From Bacteroidales bacterium (lineage in GTDB: Bacteria; Bacteroidota; Bacteroidia; Bacteroidales; Bacteroidaceae), in assembly GCA_004555245.1 (NCBI GenBank), contig SFIS01000087.1, positions 1 through 11,631 on the forward strand: a stretch of 11,631 nucleotides of DNA, written 5' to 3'. The position numbers were made by a program, and so were the translations under genes. A model generated the notes under the pieces. It saw nothing but the letters and a program-made list of their open reading frames with translations, was not told where the DNA came from and made no database searches. Each line of letters starts with the position of its first letter. Position 1 is the first letter of the stretch. Below are positions 1 through 7,179 of the stretch, piece after piece.

Positions 1-148
1 CAGAGATTAACAACATCTGCATAAATCAACGAATTTGAATTTATTAACTAAATATATTTTGAAAATTTCATAGGAAGCACATCAAACTGTACACCCTAAA
101 AAAACAAACAACCCGTCAGAAACAAAAACCACAAAAAAACAAACAATC

Positions 149-703
149 ATGGCACTGATAAAACAATACAAAGGCATCGCCCCGAAATGGGGCAAGGAAT
201 GCTATTTCTCTGAGAATGCGACATTAGTAGGCGACGTCACGCTCGGCGACGAATGTTCCGTATGGTTCAACGCCGTCTTGCGCGGCGATGTCGCACGCGT
301 CACGCTCGGCAACCGTTGCAACGTCCAGGACGGCTCCTGTCTCCATGTCACAAACTTCGGCGGAGCAGAACGACCGACCGAGGACTTCGTCAACGGCCAC
401 GACCTCCTGCTTGAAGACGATGTCACCGTGGGACACAACGCCACGTTGCACGCCTGTCATGTCAAGCGCGGAGCGCTCATCGGAATGGGCGCCACCATCC
501 TCGACAACGCCGTCATTGGCGAAGGCGCCGTCATTGCAGCTGGCGCTCTCGTACTCGGAGGTTCTCAGGTGGGCGACCACGAGCTCTGGGCGGGAGTGCC
601 GGCGAAGATGATGAAGAAGACACGCCCCGACCAGGCGGAGAGCTTCGCACGACACTACGTGGAATACAGCAAGGAATATCTCGCAGAACAGAAACAGCTG
701 TAA
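149..703 (+). CDS. Gamma-carbonic anhydrase family (hexapeptide-repeat) protein
   Basis: A 184-residue left-handed beta-helix protein of the gamma-carbonic anhydrase/YrdA/PaaY type. Hexapeptide repeats run from about residue 23 to 145 (ATLVGDVTLGDECSVW, then ATILDNAVIGEGAVIAAGAL). The three family zinc-ligand histidines are visible: His66 in SCLHVT, and His96 and His101 in VGHNATLH. The conserved RGD-type arginine (Arg45 in LRGDVA) and the closing WAGVPAK segment are also present, followed by a C-terminal helix. Length is normal for the family, and there is no signal peptide, so it should be cytoplasmic. Known relatives form metal-binding trimers and only some hydrate CO2, so catalytic activity is an inference. 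The start at 149 fits the beginning of the fold. The 5' region is AT-rich with no clear promoter, so it could continue an upstream operon. A terminator follows, so it is not co-transcribed with the lyases. Confidence 0.93.
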   Translation: MALIKQYKGIAPKWGKECYFSENATLVGDVTLGDECSVWFNAVLRGDVARVTLGNRCNVQDGSCLHVTNFGGAERPTEDFVNGHDLLLEDDVTVGHNATLHACHVKRGALIGMGATILDNAVIGEGAVIAAGALVLGGSQVGDHELWAGVPAKMMKKTRPDQAESFARHYVEYSKEYLAEQKQL

Positions 704-764
704 AACCCCTCACCCGCTCTACAAGCCACACACTACTGACACATAACCATCTCACACACGACAG

Positions 765-817
765 ACAGAATTTGCCTTGTGCGACATGCCGCAGCGGGGT
801 AAATTCTGTTTTATTTT
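765..817 (+). terminator. Rho-independent terminator after the carbonic-anhydrase-like gene
   Basis: A 12-bp stem pairs 765-776 (ACAGAATTTGCC) with 798-809 (GGTAAATTCTGT) with one G-U pair, and is followed by TTTTATTTT. A second, smaller hairpin (GGTG-TAAT-CACC, 820-831) with another T-run lies just downstream and may act as backup. Confidence 0.75.
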
Positions 818-870
818 GGGGTGTAATCACCTTTTTCTTTTATAAAGAAATTAAAAAACGACGTTTTTCC

Positions 871-901
871 TTTGCCGTTTGACGCAAAAAAACTAATTTT
901 G
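871..901 (+). promoter_or_regulatory. Bacteroidetes-type promoter of the pectate lyase pair
   Basis: TTTG at 871-874 and TAATTTTG at 894-901 are separated by exactly 19 bases, matching the Bacteroidetes primary sigma consensus (TTTG, 19-21 bases, TAnnTTTG). The predicted transcript would start near 908, giving a leader of about 50 bases before the ATG at 960. Confidence 0.75.
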
Positions 902-959
902 CAGTCACATAGATATTGAAACCTGAACTAACCTGAATCAAACTAACAACAAAATCACT

Positions 960-3125
960 ATGCGTAGAATCCTGTTCACACTCTGTGTGGTGATGTCGTC
1001 TGTCATGGCATCAGCCCAATTCAGTTATCCGCCCGCCTTCCCAGGCGCAGAAGGCTACGGCCGTTACGCTACCGGCGGCCGCGGAGGCACCGTCTATCAT
1101 GTCACGTCGCTCGACGACGATGCCGCTAATCCTGCCGAAGGCACGCTGCGCTATTATATCACAAAGAAAAGCGGACCGCGTATCATCGTCTTCGACGTCG
1201 CGGGAACAATAGAATTGCAGGCACAGCTGAAGATTGCAAAGGGAGACCTGACCATACTCGGACAGACTGCTCCCGGAAACGGTATCTGCCTGAAGAACTA
1301 TCCGCTCTGCATCAACGCCGACAACGTCATAGTGCGCTTCATACGCTGCCGACTGGGCGATGTCGCTGATGATGACGCCATGTCGGCGTCACACCATGAC
1401 GACGCCGTCTGCCGTAACATCATCATCGACCACTGCTCGCTCTCATGGTGTACCGACGAGGTGGGCTCGTTCTACGGCAACGAGAATTTCACGCTGCAGT
1501 GGTGCATACTGTCAGAGAGTCTGAAAGACAATGCGGCGAAAGGCACAAGTCACGGATACGGAGGCATCTGGGGAGGCAAGAAGGCGTCGTTCCATCACAA
1601 TCTCCTCGCACACAACGATTCGCGTATGCCACGTTTCGACCACGGCTACGTCTCAACTCTCGCCGGTCCCGTGGACTATGTGAACAATGTAGTCTATAAC
1701 TGGGGCGGCAACTCCACCTACGGAGGTGAGAACAAAGAGGGCTGCGAATCGAAGAAGATCAACATGATCAACAACTACTACAAGCCCGGAGCGGCGACAA
1801 AGAGCTCTGCAACAACACGCTTCCTCAACCCGACGACAGCATGTGGCAACTGTGACGGCACGGATGTCCCAGCGACATTCTATATCTCGGGCAACTACAT
1901 GTACGGTTCTGCCGAGGCGACAGCCACAAACGTCTCGTCATCTACGATAAAGATGGACACCAGTTCGCCTATTTCGTACGACTATTGGAAGAACAACTAT
2001 GTTGTCTCTGCACCTTTCAAGACAACCGACGCCGAGTTCCAGTACAACACCATAAACATGCAGACTCCCGAAACGGCTTTCGAGAAGGTGGTGGCAACGG
2101 CAGGTGCGTCGTTCTCGCGTGACGCCGTAGATACCCGCGTGGCTCAGGAGACAAAAGACGGCACATGGTCGTGCAGGGGCAGCAACGGCTCGACAAACGG
2201 TCTGATTGACGCTGCAAGCGACGCCGGAGGATGGCCTGCGCTCACGGGAACGCCGAAGAAAGACACCGACAACGACGGCATGCCAGACGAGTGGGAGATT
2301 GCAAACGGTCTCAATCCTAATGTCAACGATGCCAATCGCTACAACCTCGACTCCCGCCGCTATTATACTAACATCGAAGTCTATGCCCACTCTCTCGTTG
2401 AGAACATCATCAAGTCTGAGCGTCAGAATGCCGTAGATGGCTTCGAAGAGTATTATCCCGACATGCGGAACGGAGAGACCGAAGACCGGCAGATATACTA
2501 TGTCACCAAGGGTGAAGCTCCGTCTGAGACCGCTGACGGCCACAGCTGCTACAATTTCGCAGACTATGCCAGCGTCATAATGTCCGGAAGACTTGCAACC
2601 GATAAGAAATATGCTGCCGGAACATCTATCACATACAACGGCAAGAAAGATGCCTACTACGCCATAAAAGTCTCCAACGGCGCGGAGAACAAGTTCGTAG
2701 CACCTGCCGGAAAGTATGTCTCGTCCGTCAAGATTGTCAGCTACATCAACAACGCCACCGGCACGCGCACTACCTACTGGCGTGAGGTGGGCGGACATAA
2801 GTTTGCCACTGAGGAAACCGACGCTGAAGGCAAAGTCACCTATACGCCGACAGCCGATGCACAGATTCACGCCAGCCGCTCCGGCTCTGAGCCTGACGTA
2901 TGCACCTTTAACATCGGCGGCAAGTCCGAGTTCACCTTCACAAACATAGGCGAACAGGTGGCGTTCATCCTCGATGTCACATACGGACAGGCGGCAGGCA
3001 TCACATCCGTCAACGCCGACCGCCCCGCTTCTGCAGGCGCGACATACAACATCATGGGCCAGCGTGTGCAGGACAACGCACGGGGCATAGTAATACGCGG
3101 CGGAAAGAAATATGTCGTGAAATGA
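960..3125 (+). CDS. Secreted pectate lyase (PL1-like), multidomain, first of a tandem pair
   Basis: A 721-residue exported enzyme expected to cleave homogalacturonan by Ca-dependent beta-elimination. The signal peptide is residues 1-19 (cleavage ASA|Q). The parallel beta-helix lyase domain covers about 24-385. It opens with FPGAEGYGRYATGGRGG and continues with IVFDVAGTI, ILGQTAPGNGIC, IIIDHCSLSW (154-163), FHHNLLAH and SRMPRF (221-226), which carries the likely catalytic arginine. DTDNDGMPDEWE (435-446) is a calcium-binding EF-hand/thrombospondin-type-3-like loop, followed by YYTNIEVYAHSLVENI. A beta-rich domain of unknown type covers about 515-680. The protein ends in the tail YNIMGQRVQDNARGIVIRGG plus KKYVVK. 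The next lyase begins 55 bases downstream with no terminator between them, so they are probably co-transcribed. Family membership is firm; exact substrate (pectate or methylated pectin) and sub-family cannot be read from sequence alone. Confidence 0.9.
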   Translation: MRRILFTLCVVMSSVMASAQFSYPPAFPGAEGYGRYATGGRGGTVYHVTSLDDDAANPAEGTLRYYITKKSGPRIIVFDVAGTIELQAQLKIAKGDLTILGQTAPGNGICLKNYPLCINADNVIVRFIRCRLGDVADDDAMSASHHDDAVCRNIIIDHCSLSWCTDEVGSFYGNENFTLQWCILSESLKDNAAKGTSHGYGGIWGGKKASFHHNLLAHNDSRMPRFDHGYVSTLAGPVDYVNNVVYNWGGNSTYGGENKEGCESKKINMINNYYKPGAATKSSATTRFLNPTTACGNCDGTDVPATFYISGNYMYGSAEATATNVSSSTIKMDTSSPISYDYWKNNYVVSAPFKTTDAEFQYNTINMQTPETAFEKVVATAGASFSRDAVDTRVAQETKDGTWSCRGSNGSTNGLIDAASDAGGWPALTGTPKKDTDNDGMPDEWEIANGLNPNVNDANRYNLDSRRYYTNIEVYAHSLVENIIKSERQNAVDGFEEYYPDMRNGETEDRQIYYVTKGEAPSETADGHSCYNFADYASVIMSGRLATDKKYAAGTSITYNGKKDAYYAIKVSNGAENKFVAPAGKYVSSVKIVSYINNATGTRTTYWREVGGHKFATEETDAEGKVTYTPTADAQIHASRSGSEPDVCTFNIGGKSEFTFTNIGEQVAFILDVTYGQAAGITSVNADRPASAGATYNIMGQRVQDNARGIVIRGGKKYVVK

Positions 3126-3180
3126 AGCTGCGCTGTATGAGTGGATATCATCATAACTACTTGCTAATCTATATTGATTT

Positions 3181-5289
3181 ATGAAAAAAGTATTATTTCT
3201 CCTGACGGCGCTGCTTCTCTCACTTGCCGCCGACGCACAGTTTGACAGTGCGCCCGCCTTCCCCGGCGCGGAAGGCTTCGGACGTTACACCACCGGCGGA
3301 CGCGGCGGGGCAGTCTATCACGTCACACGTCTCGACGACGACACCAAACCCGGTTCGTTCCGCTATGCCTGCAACCAAAGCGGAAAGCGCACAATAGTCT
3401 TCGACGTCTCAGGAACCATCTACCTGACAAGCGAACTGCAGCTGAAGAACGGCAACGTCTCCATTCTCGGACAGACGGCACCCGGCGACGGCATCTGCAT
3501 CGCTGACTATCCCTTCACCATCAGTTCGAGCAATGTCATCATACGCTATATGCGTTTCCGCCTCGGCAATCGTAAGGTCGCATACCACGAGGGAGACGGC
3601 CTCGGCGGTATGGACCAGGCGAACATCATCATCGACCACTGCTCCGTGTCGTGGAGCGTAGATGAGTGTCTCTCCGTATATGGGTCGAAGAACATCACCG
3701 TGCAGTGGTGTTTCGTAGATCAGAGTATGGTCAACAGCGGACACTCTAAAGGCAGTCACGGCTACGGAGGCAACTGGGGAGGCTCCGGGGCGTCATACCA
3801 CCACAACCTCATTGCACACCACACCTCGCGCACACCGCGTCTCGGCCCACGCCCATCGACACAGACCGACGAGCGGATGGACATGCGCAACAACGTCATC
3901 TATAACTGGGGTGGAAACGGATGCTACGGAGGAGAAGGCATGAATGTCAACATCGTCAACAACTTCTACAAGCCCGGCCCCGGTTCTCCTGAGGGTACAA
4001 AGGGCATGCGCATCGCAGCCGTCGGCATACGTACGTCGGCATACACCCATCACGACACTTCGCCGAACGAATGGGATGCCATGTGGCACGTATGGGGAAA
4101 ATATTATGTCACTGGAAATGTCAACTCAAAATACGACGAGGTGACCACCGACAACTGGACATACGGAATGTATAACCAGGTTGACGCCTCCGGCAACGAC
4201 GGCACCTATACCGAAGTGACCAAGGACACCATGCGCATCAAACAGCCCATACCCTACGGCTTTGTCACTACACACAAGGCTCTCAGGGCTTTCGAGAAGG
4301 TGCTGGCTTACGGCGGTGCGTCGTACAAACGCGATAGCCACGACACAGACATCGCAGATGATGTCAATAACGGCACTGCAAAATACACCGGCTCGGGCAA
4401 CAAGCCCGGTTTCATAAACTCCCAGGACGATGCTGGCGGATGGCCTGTGCTCAACAGCGAGACTGCCCCGGCTGACTCGGACGGCGACGGTATGCCCGAC
4501 GCATGGGAGACTGAACACGGACTGAACCCCAACGCCAACGACGCCAACCTCTACAACCTCGACTCGAAACGCTACTACACCAACCTCGAGGTGTATTGCA
4601 ACTCGCTTGTCGAGCATATCGTGAAGGCACAGAATGCCGATGCCGACGCTTCTGTCGATGGAACATTCACCGAATACTTCCCCGACATGAAGAACGGAGA
4701 ATCTGAAGTCTCTACGGAAAACTGCCTGTATTCCCATCCTGGCAACGGAAGTGCCAACCTCATTACCTTTGAAGACGGCGCAACGCTTCAGATAACAGGC
4801 AACCTCAGCAAGAACCTTGACTCAGCTTCTGACATCACAATTGGCGTTGAGGCTCACAAGAGCATAAAACTGTCCAACGGTGCGGAGATGACATTCACCT
4901 GCCCTACAGGGAAATATGCCGTCGGCGTGACGTTCTACAGCTATATCAATAAGGAAGAGGGGGCGACGAACCGAACATCATTCTGGGCATCGGTAGATGG
5001 ACAGACCTATACCGCCGACAACGCCACAATCCTCAAGTCATATAAGGACGGGGAGAACCCGGACAAGGTAAGCTTCACCATCGGCGGAAAACCGGCGTTC
5101 AAGTTCTGCAACTCCGGCGACCAGCTCTGCTTCCTCATGGATGTAGCATACGGCAACCCGGCTGGCATCACTGCCATAGAGAACGACGTACAGCCTGACC
5201 GCACGACCTACAACATCATGGGTCAGCGAGTGACGGATAGCACACGCGGCATCGTCATACGCAACGGAAAGAAATACATCGTAAGATAA
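3181..5289 (+). CDS. Secreted pectate lyase (PL1-like), paralogue of the preceding gene
   Basis: A 702-residue paralogue with the same architecture. The signal peptide is residues 1-19 (ADA|Q). The beta-helix lyase domain starts at FPGAEGFGRYTTGGRGG (27-43) and contains ILGQTAPGDGIC, IIIDHCSVSW (149-158), YHHNLIAHH and SRTPRLGPR (216-224), which holds the candidate catalytic arginine. A DSDGDGMPDAWE calcium loop lies at 432-443, followed by YYTNLEVYCNSLVEHI. A C-terminal beta domain covers about 515-660 (IKLSNGAEMTFTCPTGKY, YSYIN), and the tail is YNIMGQRVTDSTRGIVIRNG plus KKYIVR. It differs from its neighbour mainly in the loops after the catalytic region (about 265-355), which suggests different subsite preferences (inference). 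It probably arose by tandem duplication and is read from the promoter upstream of 960. The stop codon is only 14 bases from a dispersed repeat block at 5304-5344. Confidence 0.9.
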   Translation: MKKVLFLLTALLLSLAADAQFDSAPAFPGAEGFGRYTTGGRGGAVYHVTRLDDDTKPGSFRYACNQSGKRTIVFDVSGTIYLTSELQLKNGNVSILGQTAPGDGICIADYPFTISSSNVIIRYMRFRLGNRKVAYHEGDGLGGMDQANIIIDHCSVSWSVDECLSVYGSKNITVQWCFVDQSMVNSGHSKGSHGYGGNWGGSGASYHHNLIAHHTSRTPRLGPRPSTQTDERMDMRNNVIYNWGGNGCYGGEGMNVNIVNNFYKPGPGSPEGTKGMRIAAVGIRTSAYTHHDTSPNEWDAMWHVWGKYYVTGNVNSKYDEVTTDNWTYGMYNQVDASGNDGTYTEVTKDTMRIKQPIPYGFVTTHKALRAFEKVLAYGGASYKRDSHDTDIADDVNNGTAKYTGSGNKPGFINSQDDAGGWPVLNSETAPADSDGDGMPDAWETEHGLNPNANDANLYNLDSKRYYTNLEVYCNSLVEHIVKAQNADADASVDGTFTEYFPDMKNGESEVSTENCLYSHPGNGSANLITFEDGATLQITGNLSKNLDSASDITIGVEAHKSIKLSNGAEMTFTCPTGKYAVGVTFYSYINKEEGATNRTSFWASVDGQTYTADNATILKSYKDGENPDKVSFTIGGKPAFKFCNSGDQLCFLMDVAYGNPAGITAIENDVQPDRTTYNIMGQRVTDSTRGIVIRNGKKYIVR

Positions 5290-5303
5290 GCCGGCATACA
5301 ACC

Positions 5304-5344
5304 AGTCTGGAAGGCTATCCCCCCTCACGTTTTCGACAACAGAG
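5304..5344 (+). repeat. Dispersed repeat block X, copy A
   Basis: A 41-base block with the core GGCTATCCCCCCTCACGTTT and then CGACAACAGAG. It recurs inverted at 11276-11316 with only a few differences (GGA versus CC near one end, and one extra A). It lies immediately after the second lyase gene. Function unknown. Confidence 0.8.
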
Positions 5345-5517
5345 ACAACAACGACAACAGAGACAACAATAGCAACAACAACAAAGACAATAACAACAAT
5401 TACAACCGAAACAACTTTTCAGTTGCAGAAGTAATCTCAGTTGTCTGTGTTGTATGTCACTTTGTGACATCCGCAGTTGCGCCCGTTCTTCCCGTTGTCA
5501 TTGTTGTCTGTGTTGTC
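5335..5517. repeat. ACAAC/GTTGT tandem and inverted repeat region
   Basis: This fills much of the 320-base gap between lyases two and three. An 18-bp unit GACAACAGAGACAACAAC is repeated at 5335-5352 and 5353-5370 (17 of 18 identical), with two decayed units up to 5406. The right side carries the complementary motif: 5492-5517 is the reverse complement of 5335-5360 with three mismatches over 26 bases. Transcribed, it could fold into a large hairpin. A small palindrome, GTCACTTTGTGAC, sits at 5457-5469. No credible gene is seen in 5290-5560. Confidence 0.75.
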
Positions 5518-5536
5518 TTTTAAAACAGTACGAGGA

Positions 5537-5568
5537 TGTGTTGTCGTCTAAAGAATTCCGTAACTTTG
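5537..5568 (+). promoter_or_regulatory. Promoter of the third pectate lyase
   Basis: TAACTTTG at 5561-5568 matches the -7 consensus TAnnTTTG. The -33 region is weak: TGTG at 5537-5540, 20 bases upstream. The predicted start near 5575 lies downstream of the longest in-frame ATG (5454), which supports translation starting at 5610. Confidence 0.6.
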
Positions 5569-5583
5569 CAGAAGAAAAAGATT

Positions 5584-5613
5584 ATGAATACACAGAACAC
5601 AACCTACCTATGA
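5584..5613 (+). CDS. Possible 9-codon leader ORF overlapping the third lyase start
   Basis: ATG at 5584 opens the peptide MNTQNTTYL, whose TGA stop overlaps the lyase ATG as ATGA (5610-5613). A purine-rich AGAAGAAAAAG sits just before this ATG, while the lyase ATG has no comparable upstream sequence. The arrangement would allow translational coupling. It is short enough to be chance, so this is a tentative call. Confidence 0.3.
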   Translation: MNTQNTTYL

Positions 5614-6953
5614 AGAAAACTTTACTCACTACCTTGTCCCTGTTCGCCGTCTTCGCTACGGCGATGGCGCAGACCGACCTGAACAAGCCGTTCGGCTGGA
5701 CAAACTGCACGTCGCTAACATCAGGCGACGACTACACTACAAAGGGCGGCAACGCTGTAGCCTCTCCAAAGACCGTCACGCTGAAAGCCACCGGCGGCGA
5801 CGACAAGAACAACATCGCCAATGCCATCAAAAACAACCAGATTATCATCCTCGACGGAACGAACGGCGATTTCACCGTCTCCTCGACAGTCGGCATGAGC
5901 GGCATGAGCAACAAGACCATCGTAGGCATCAACGGCGCGAAGATATGCACGAAGTTCTATCTCACAGAGGAGATGAGACGCGCACTTGATGACGCAAACG
6001 TGAAGAGCGCGAGCACATCGAGCGGCACGGGAGGCACGCTGTCCAACGGACAGAGCGTCAGCGAAAAGCGGGAACTCCTCACCAGACAGACGCTTATCGA
6101 TTTAACGAAAGACAACTCGGAGACCTACCGCACCGCGGGAGTGCTCAAAATATCGTCATGCACAAACATCATCATACGCAACATAAAGTTCGTGGGACCC
6201 GGACCGTGTGACGTCGGAGGCTCTGACCTCATCACAGCCACGGGCAATGTGCATCTGTGGGTGGACCACTGCGACTTCACTGACGGACAGGACGGCAACT
6301 TCGACCTCACTAACGGCTGCAACTTCTGCACCGTCTCATGGTGTACGTTCAGCTACACCGAACGAGCCTACGACCACGCCAACAGCAACCTCGTAGGCTC
6401 CAGCGACAGCAACACCTCTGACGAGGACAAGCTGAACATCACTTTCGCATACAACCTCTGGGGCACGAAATGTAACCAGCGTATGCCGATGGCACGCTTC
6501 GGCACCATACACCTGCTCAACAACTACTACAACTGCCCCGGCGCTTCGCTATGCGTCAATCCACGCATAAACTCCGAGTTCCTCATACAAGGCAACTATT
6601 TTGAGGAGGGCGTGACGAAACCTTTCTCCGAGAGCAGCTCAAAGGCATACACCTTCGACGGCAACTACTACGTCTCATGGTCGTCGCAGCCCGCCAACAA
6701 AGGCACGGTAAGCCTGCCATATACCTACACCGCCATCTCCGCAGACGAAGCGAAGGCCGCCGTCTCGCAGCTTGCCGGAGCAACGCTCTCCGATCCGCTT
6801 GACATCACAGGCATCTCTACCGCCGTCTCACATACCGTAGTCGATGTGCAGCCCGCTGCCCCGTCAGCAGCCTACAACATTCTCGGGCAGCGTGTCGCTG
6901 ACAACGCAAGGGGACTGGTAATCGTCAACGGAAGGAAAATACTGAGACAGTAA
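5610..6953 (+). CDS. Secreted pectate lyase, classical PL1 (Pec_lyase_C) type
   Basis: A 447-residue exported pectate lyase, distinct from the two larger lyases upstream. The signal peptide is residues 1-20 (AMA|Q). The beta-helix domain covers about 25-395 with the PL1 hallmarks: the strand and turn IIIRNIKFVGPGPCDVGGSD, LWVDHCDFTDGQDGNFDLTN (216-235) with Ca-coordinating acidic residues, TVSWCTF, the second Ca-site region SYTERAYDHANSNLVGSSDS, and RMPMARFG (291-298), which is the RxPxxR motif containing the catalytic arginine. It ends in the tail YNILGQRVADNARGLVIVNG plus RKILRQ. It lacks the DxDxDG calcium loop and the extra beta domain of its neighbours. The reading frame is open from 5454, but the added 52 residues are Cys/Arg-rich and come from repeat DNA, while the signal peptide begins at 5610. 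It is followed by a strong terminator, so it is transcribed alone. Confidence 0.92.
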   Translation: MKKTLLTTLSLFAVFATAMAQTDLNKPFGWTNCTSLTSGDDYTTKGGNAVASPKTVTLKATGGDDKNNIANAIKNNQIIILDGTNGDFTVSSTVGMSGMSNKTIVGINGAKICTKFYLTEEMRRALDDANVKSASTSSGTGGTLSNGQSVSEKRELLTRQTLIDLTKDNSETYRTAGVLKISSCTNIIIRNIKFVGPGPCDVGGSDLITATGNVHLWVDHCDFTDGQDGNFDLTNGCNFCTVSWCTFSYTERAYDHANSNLVGSSDSNTSDEDKLNITFAYNLWGTKCNQRMPMARFGTIHLLNNYYNCPGASLCVNPRINSEFLIQGNYFEEGVTKPFSESSSKAYTFDGNYYVSWSSQPANKGTVSLPYTYTAISADEAKAAVSQLAGATLSDPLDITGISTAVSHTVVDVQPAAPSAAYNILGQRVADNARGLVIVNGRKILRQ

Positions 6954-6977
6954 ACATATACCAACCCCTTTTTCCTG

Positions 6978-7030
6978 TGCGCGACATATCCTGCCTTATT
7001 TTGACGAATATGTCGCGCATTATCTTTATA
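6978..7030 (+). terminator. Rho-independent terminator after the third lyase
   Basis: A perfect 12-bp stem pairs TGCGCGACATAT (6978-6989) with ATATGTCGCGCA (7008-7019), followed by the T-rich TTATCTTTATATTTAT. The loop is 18 bases. Confidence 0.75.
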
Positions 7031-7100
7031 TTTATGAACTAAATTGAACTTCTTAACATCTTTTATCTAACAAAACGACTAATTTGTCACGGAAATTGAC

Positions 7101-7137
7101 TAATTTTGCACAAAAGTTGTCGGAATATCGGCAACTT
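7101..7137 (+). promoter_or_regulatory. Promoter -7 box and 5'-terminal leader hairpin of the small secreted protein gene
   Basis: TAATTTTG (7101-7108) matches the -7 consensus; no good -33 TTTG is seen at 19-21 bases. The predicted start (about 7114-7116) coincides with a hairpin: AAGTTGTCG (7114-7122), loop GAATAT, CGGCAACTT (7129-7137), a 9-bp stem with one G-U pair. A T-run (7145-7150) follows. The hairpin would sit at the very 5' end of the mRNA, where it could slow decay; partial attenuation is an alternative. Confidence 0.5.
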
Positions 7138-7179
7138 AACTACATTTTTTATTATTACTAACTAATCAAAATCAAACGT

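Noticed and set aside
34..61. Possible promoter of the first gene (TTTG at 34-37, TATATTTTG at 53-61)
   Set aside because: Spacing is too short and the -7 box has one base too many; the gene may be read from a promoter outside the window.
224..655. A 143-codon minus-strand frame opposite the carbonic-anhydrase-like gene
   Set aside because: The sense frame has full family motifs; the antisense frame shows none.
1938..2870. A 310-codon open frame on the minus strand inside the first large lyase
   Set aside because: It is antisense to a clear lyase gene, has no recognisable motif or start context, and a similar antisense opening occurs in the paralogue (4126-4737), so it follows from codon bias.
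5335..5406. Possible CRISPR-like array in the ACAAC repeats
   Set aside because: The units are directly adjacent with no unique spacers, and no cas genes are present.
5454..5609. N-terminal extension of the third lyase from an ATG at 5454
   Set aside because: The extra 52 residues come from repeat DNA, lie largely upstream of the predicted transcript start near 5575, and would bury the signal peptide that begins at 5610.
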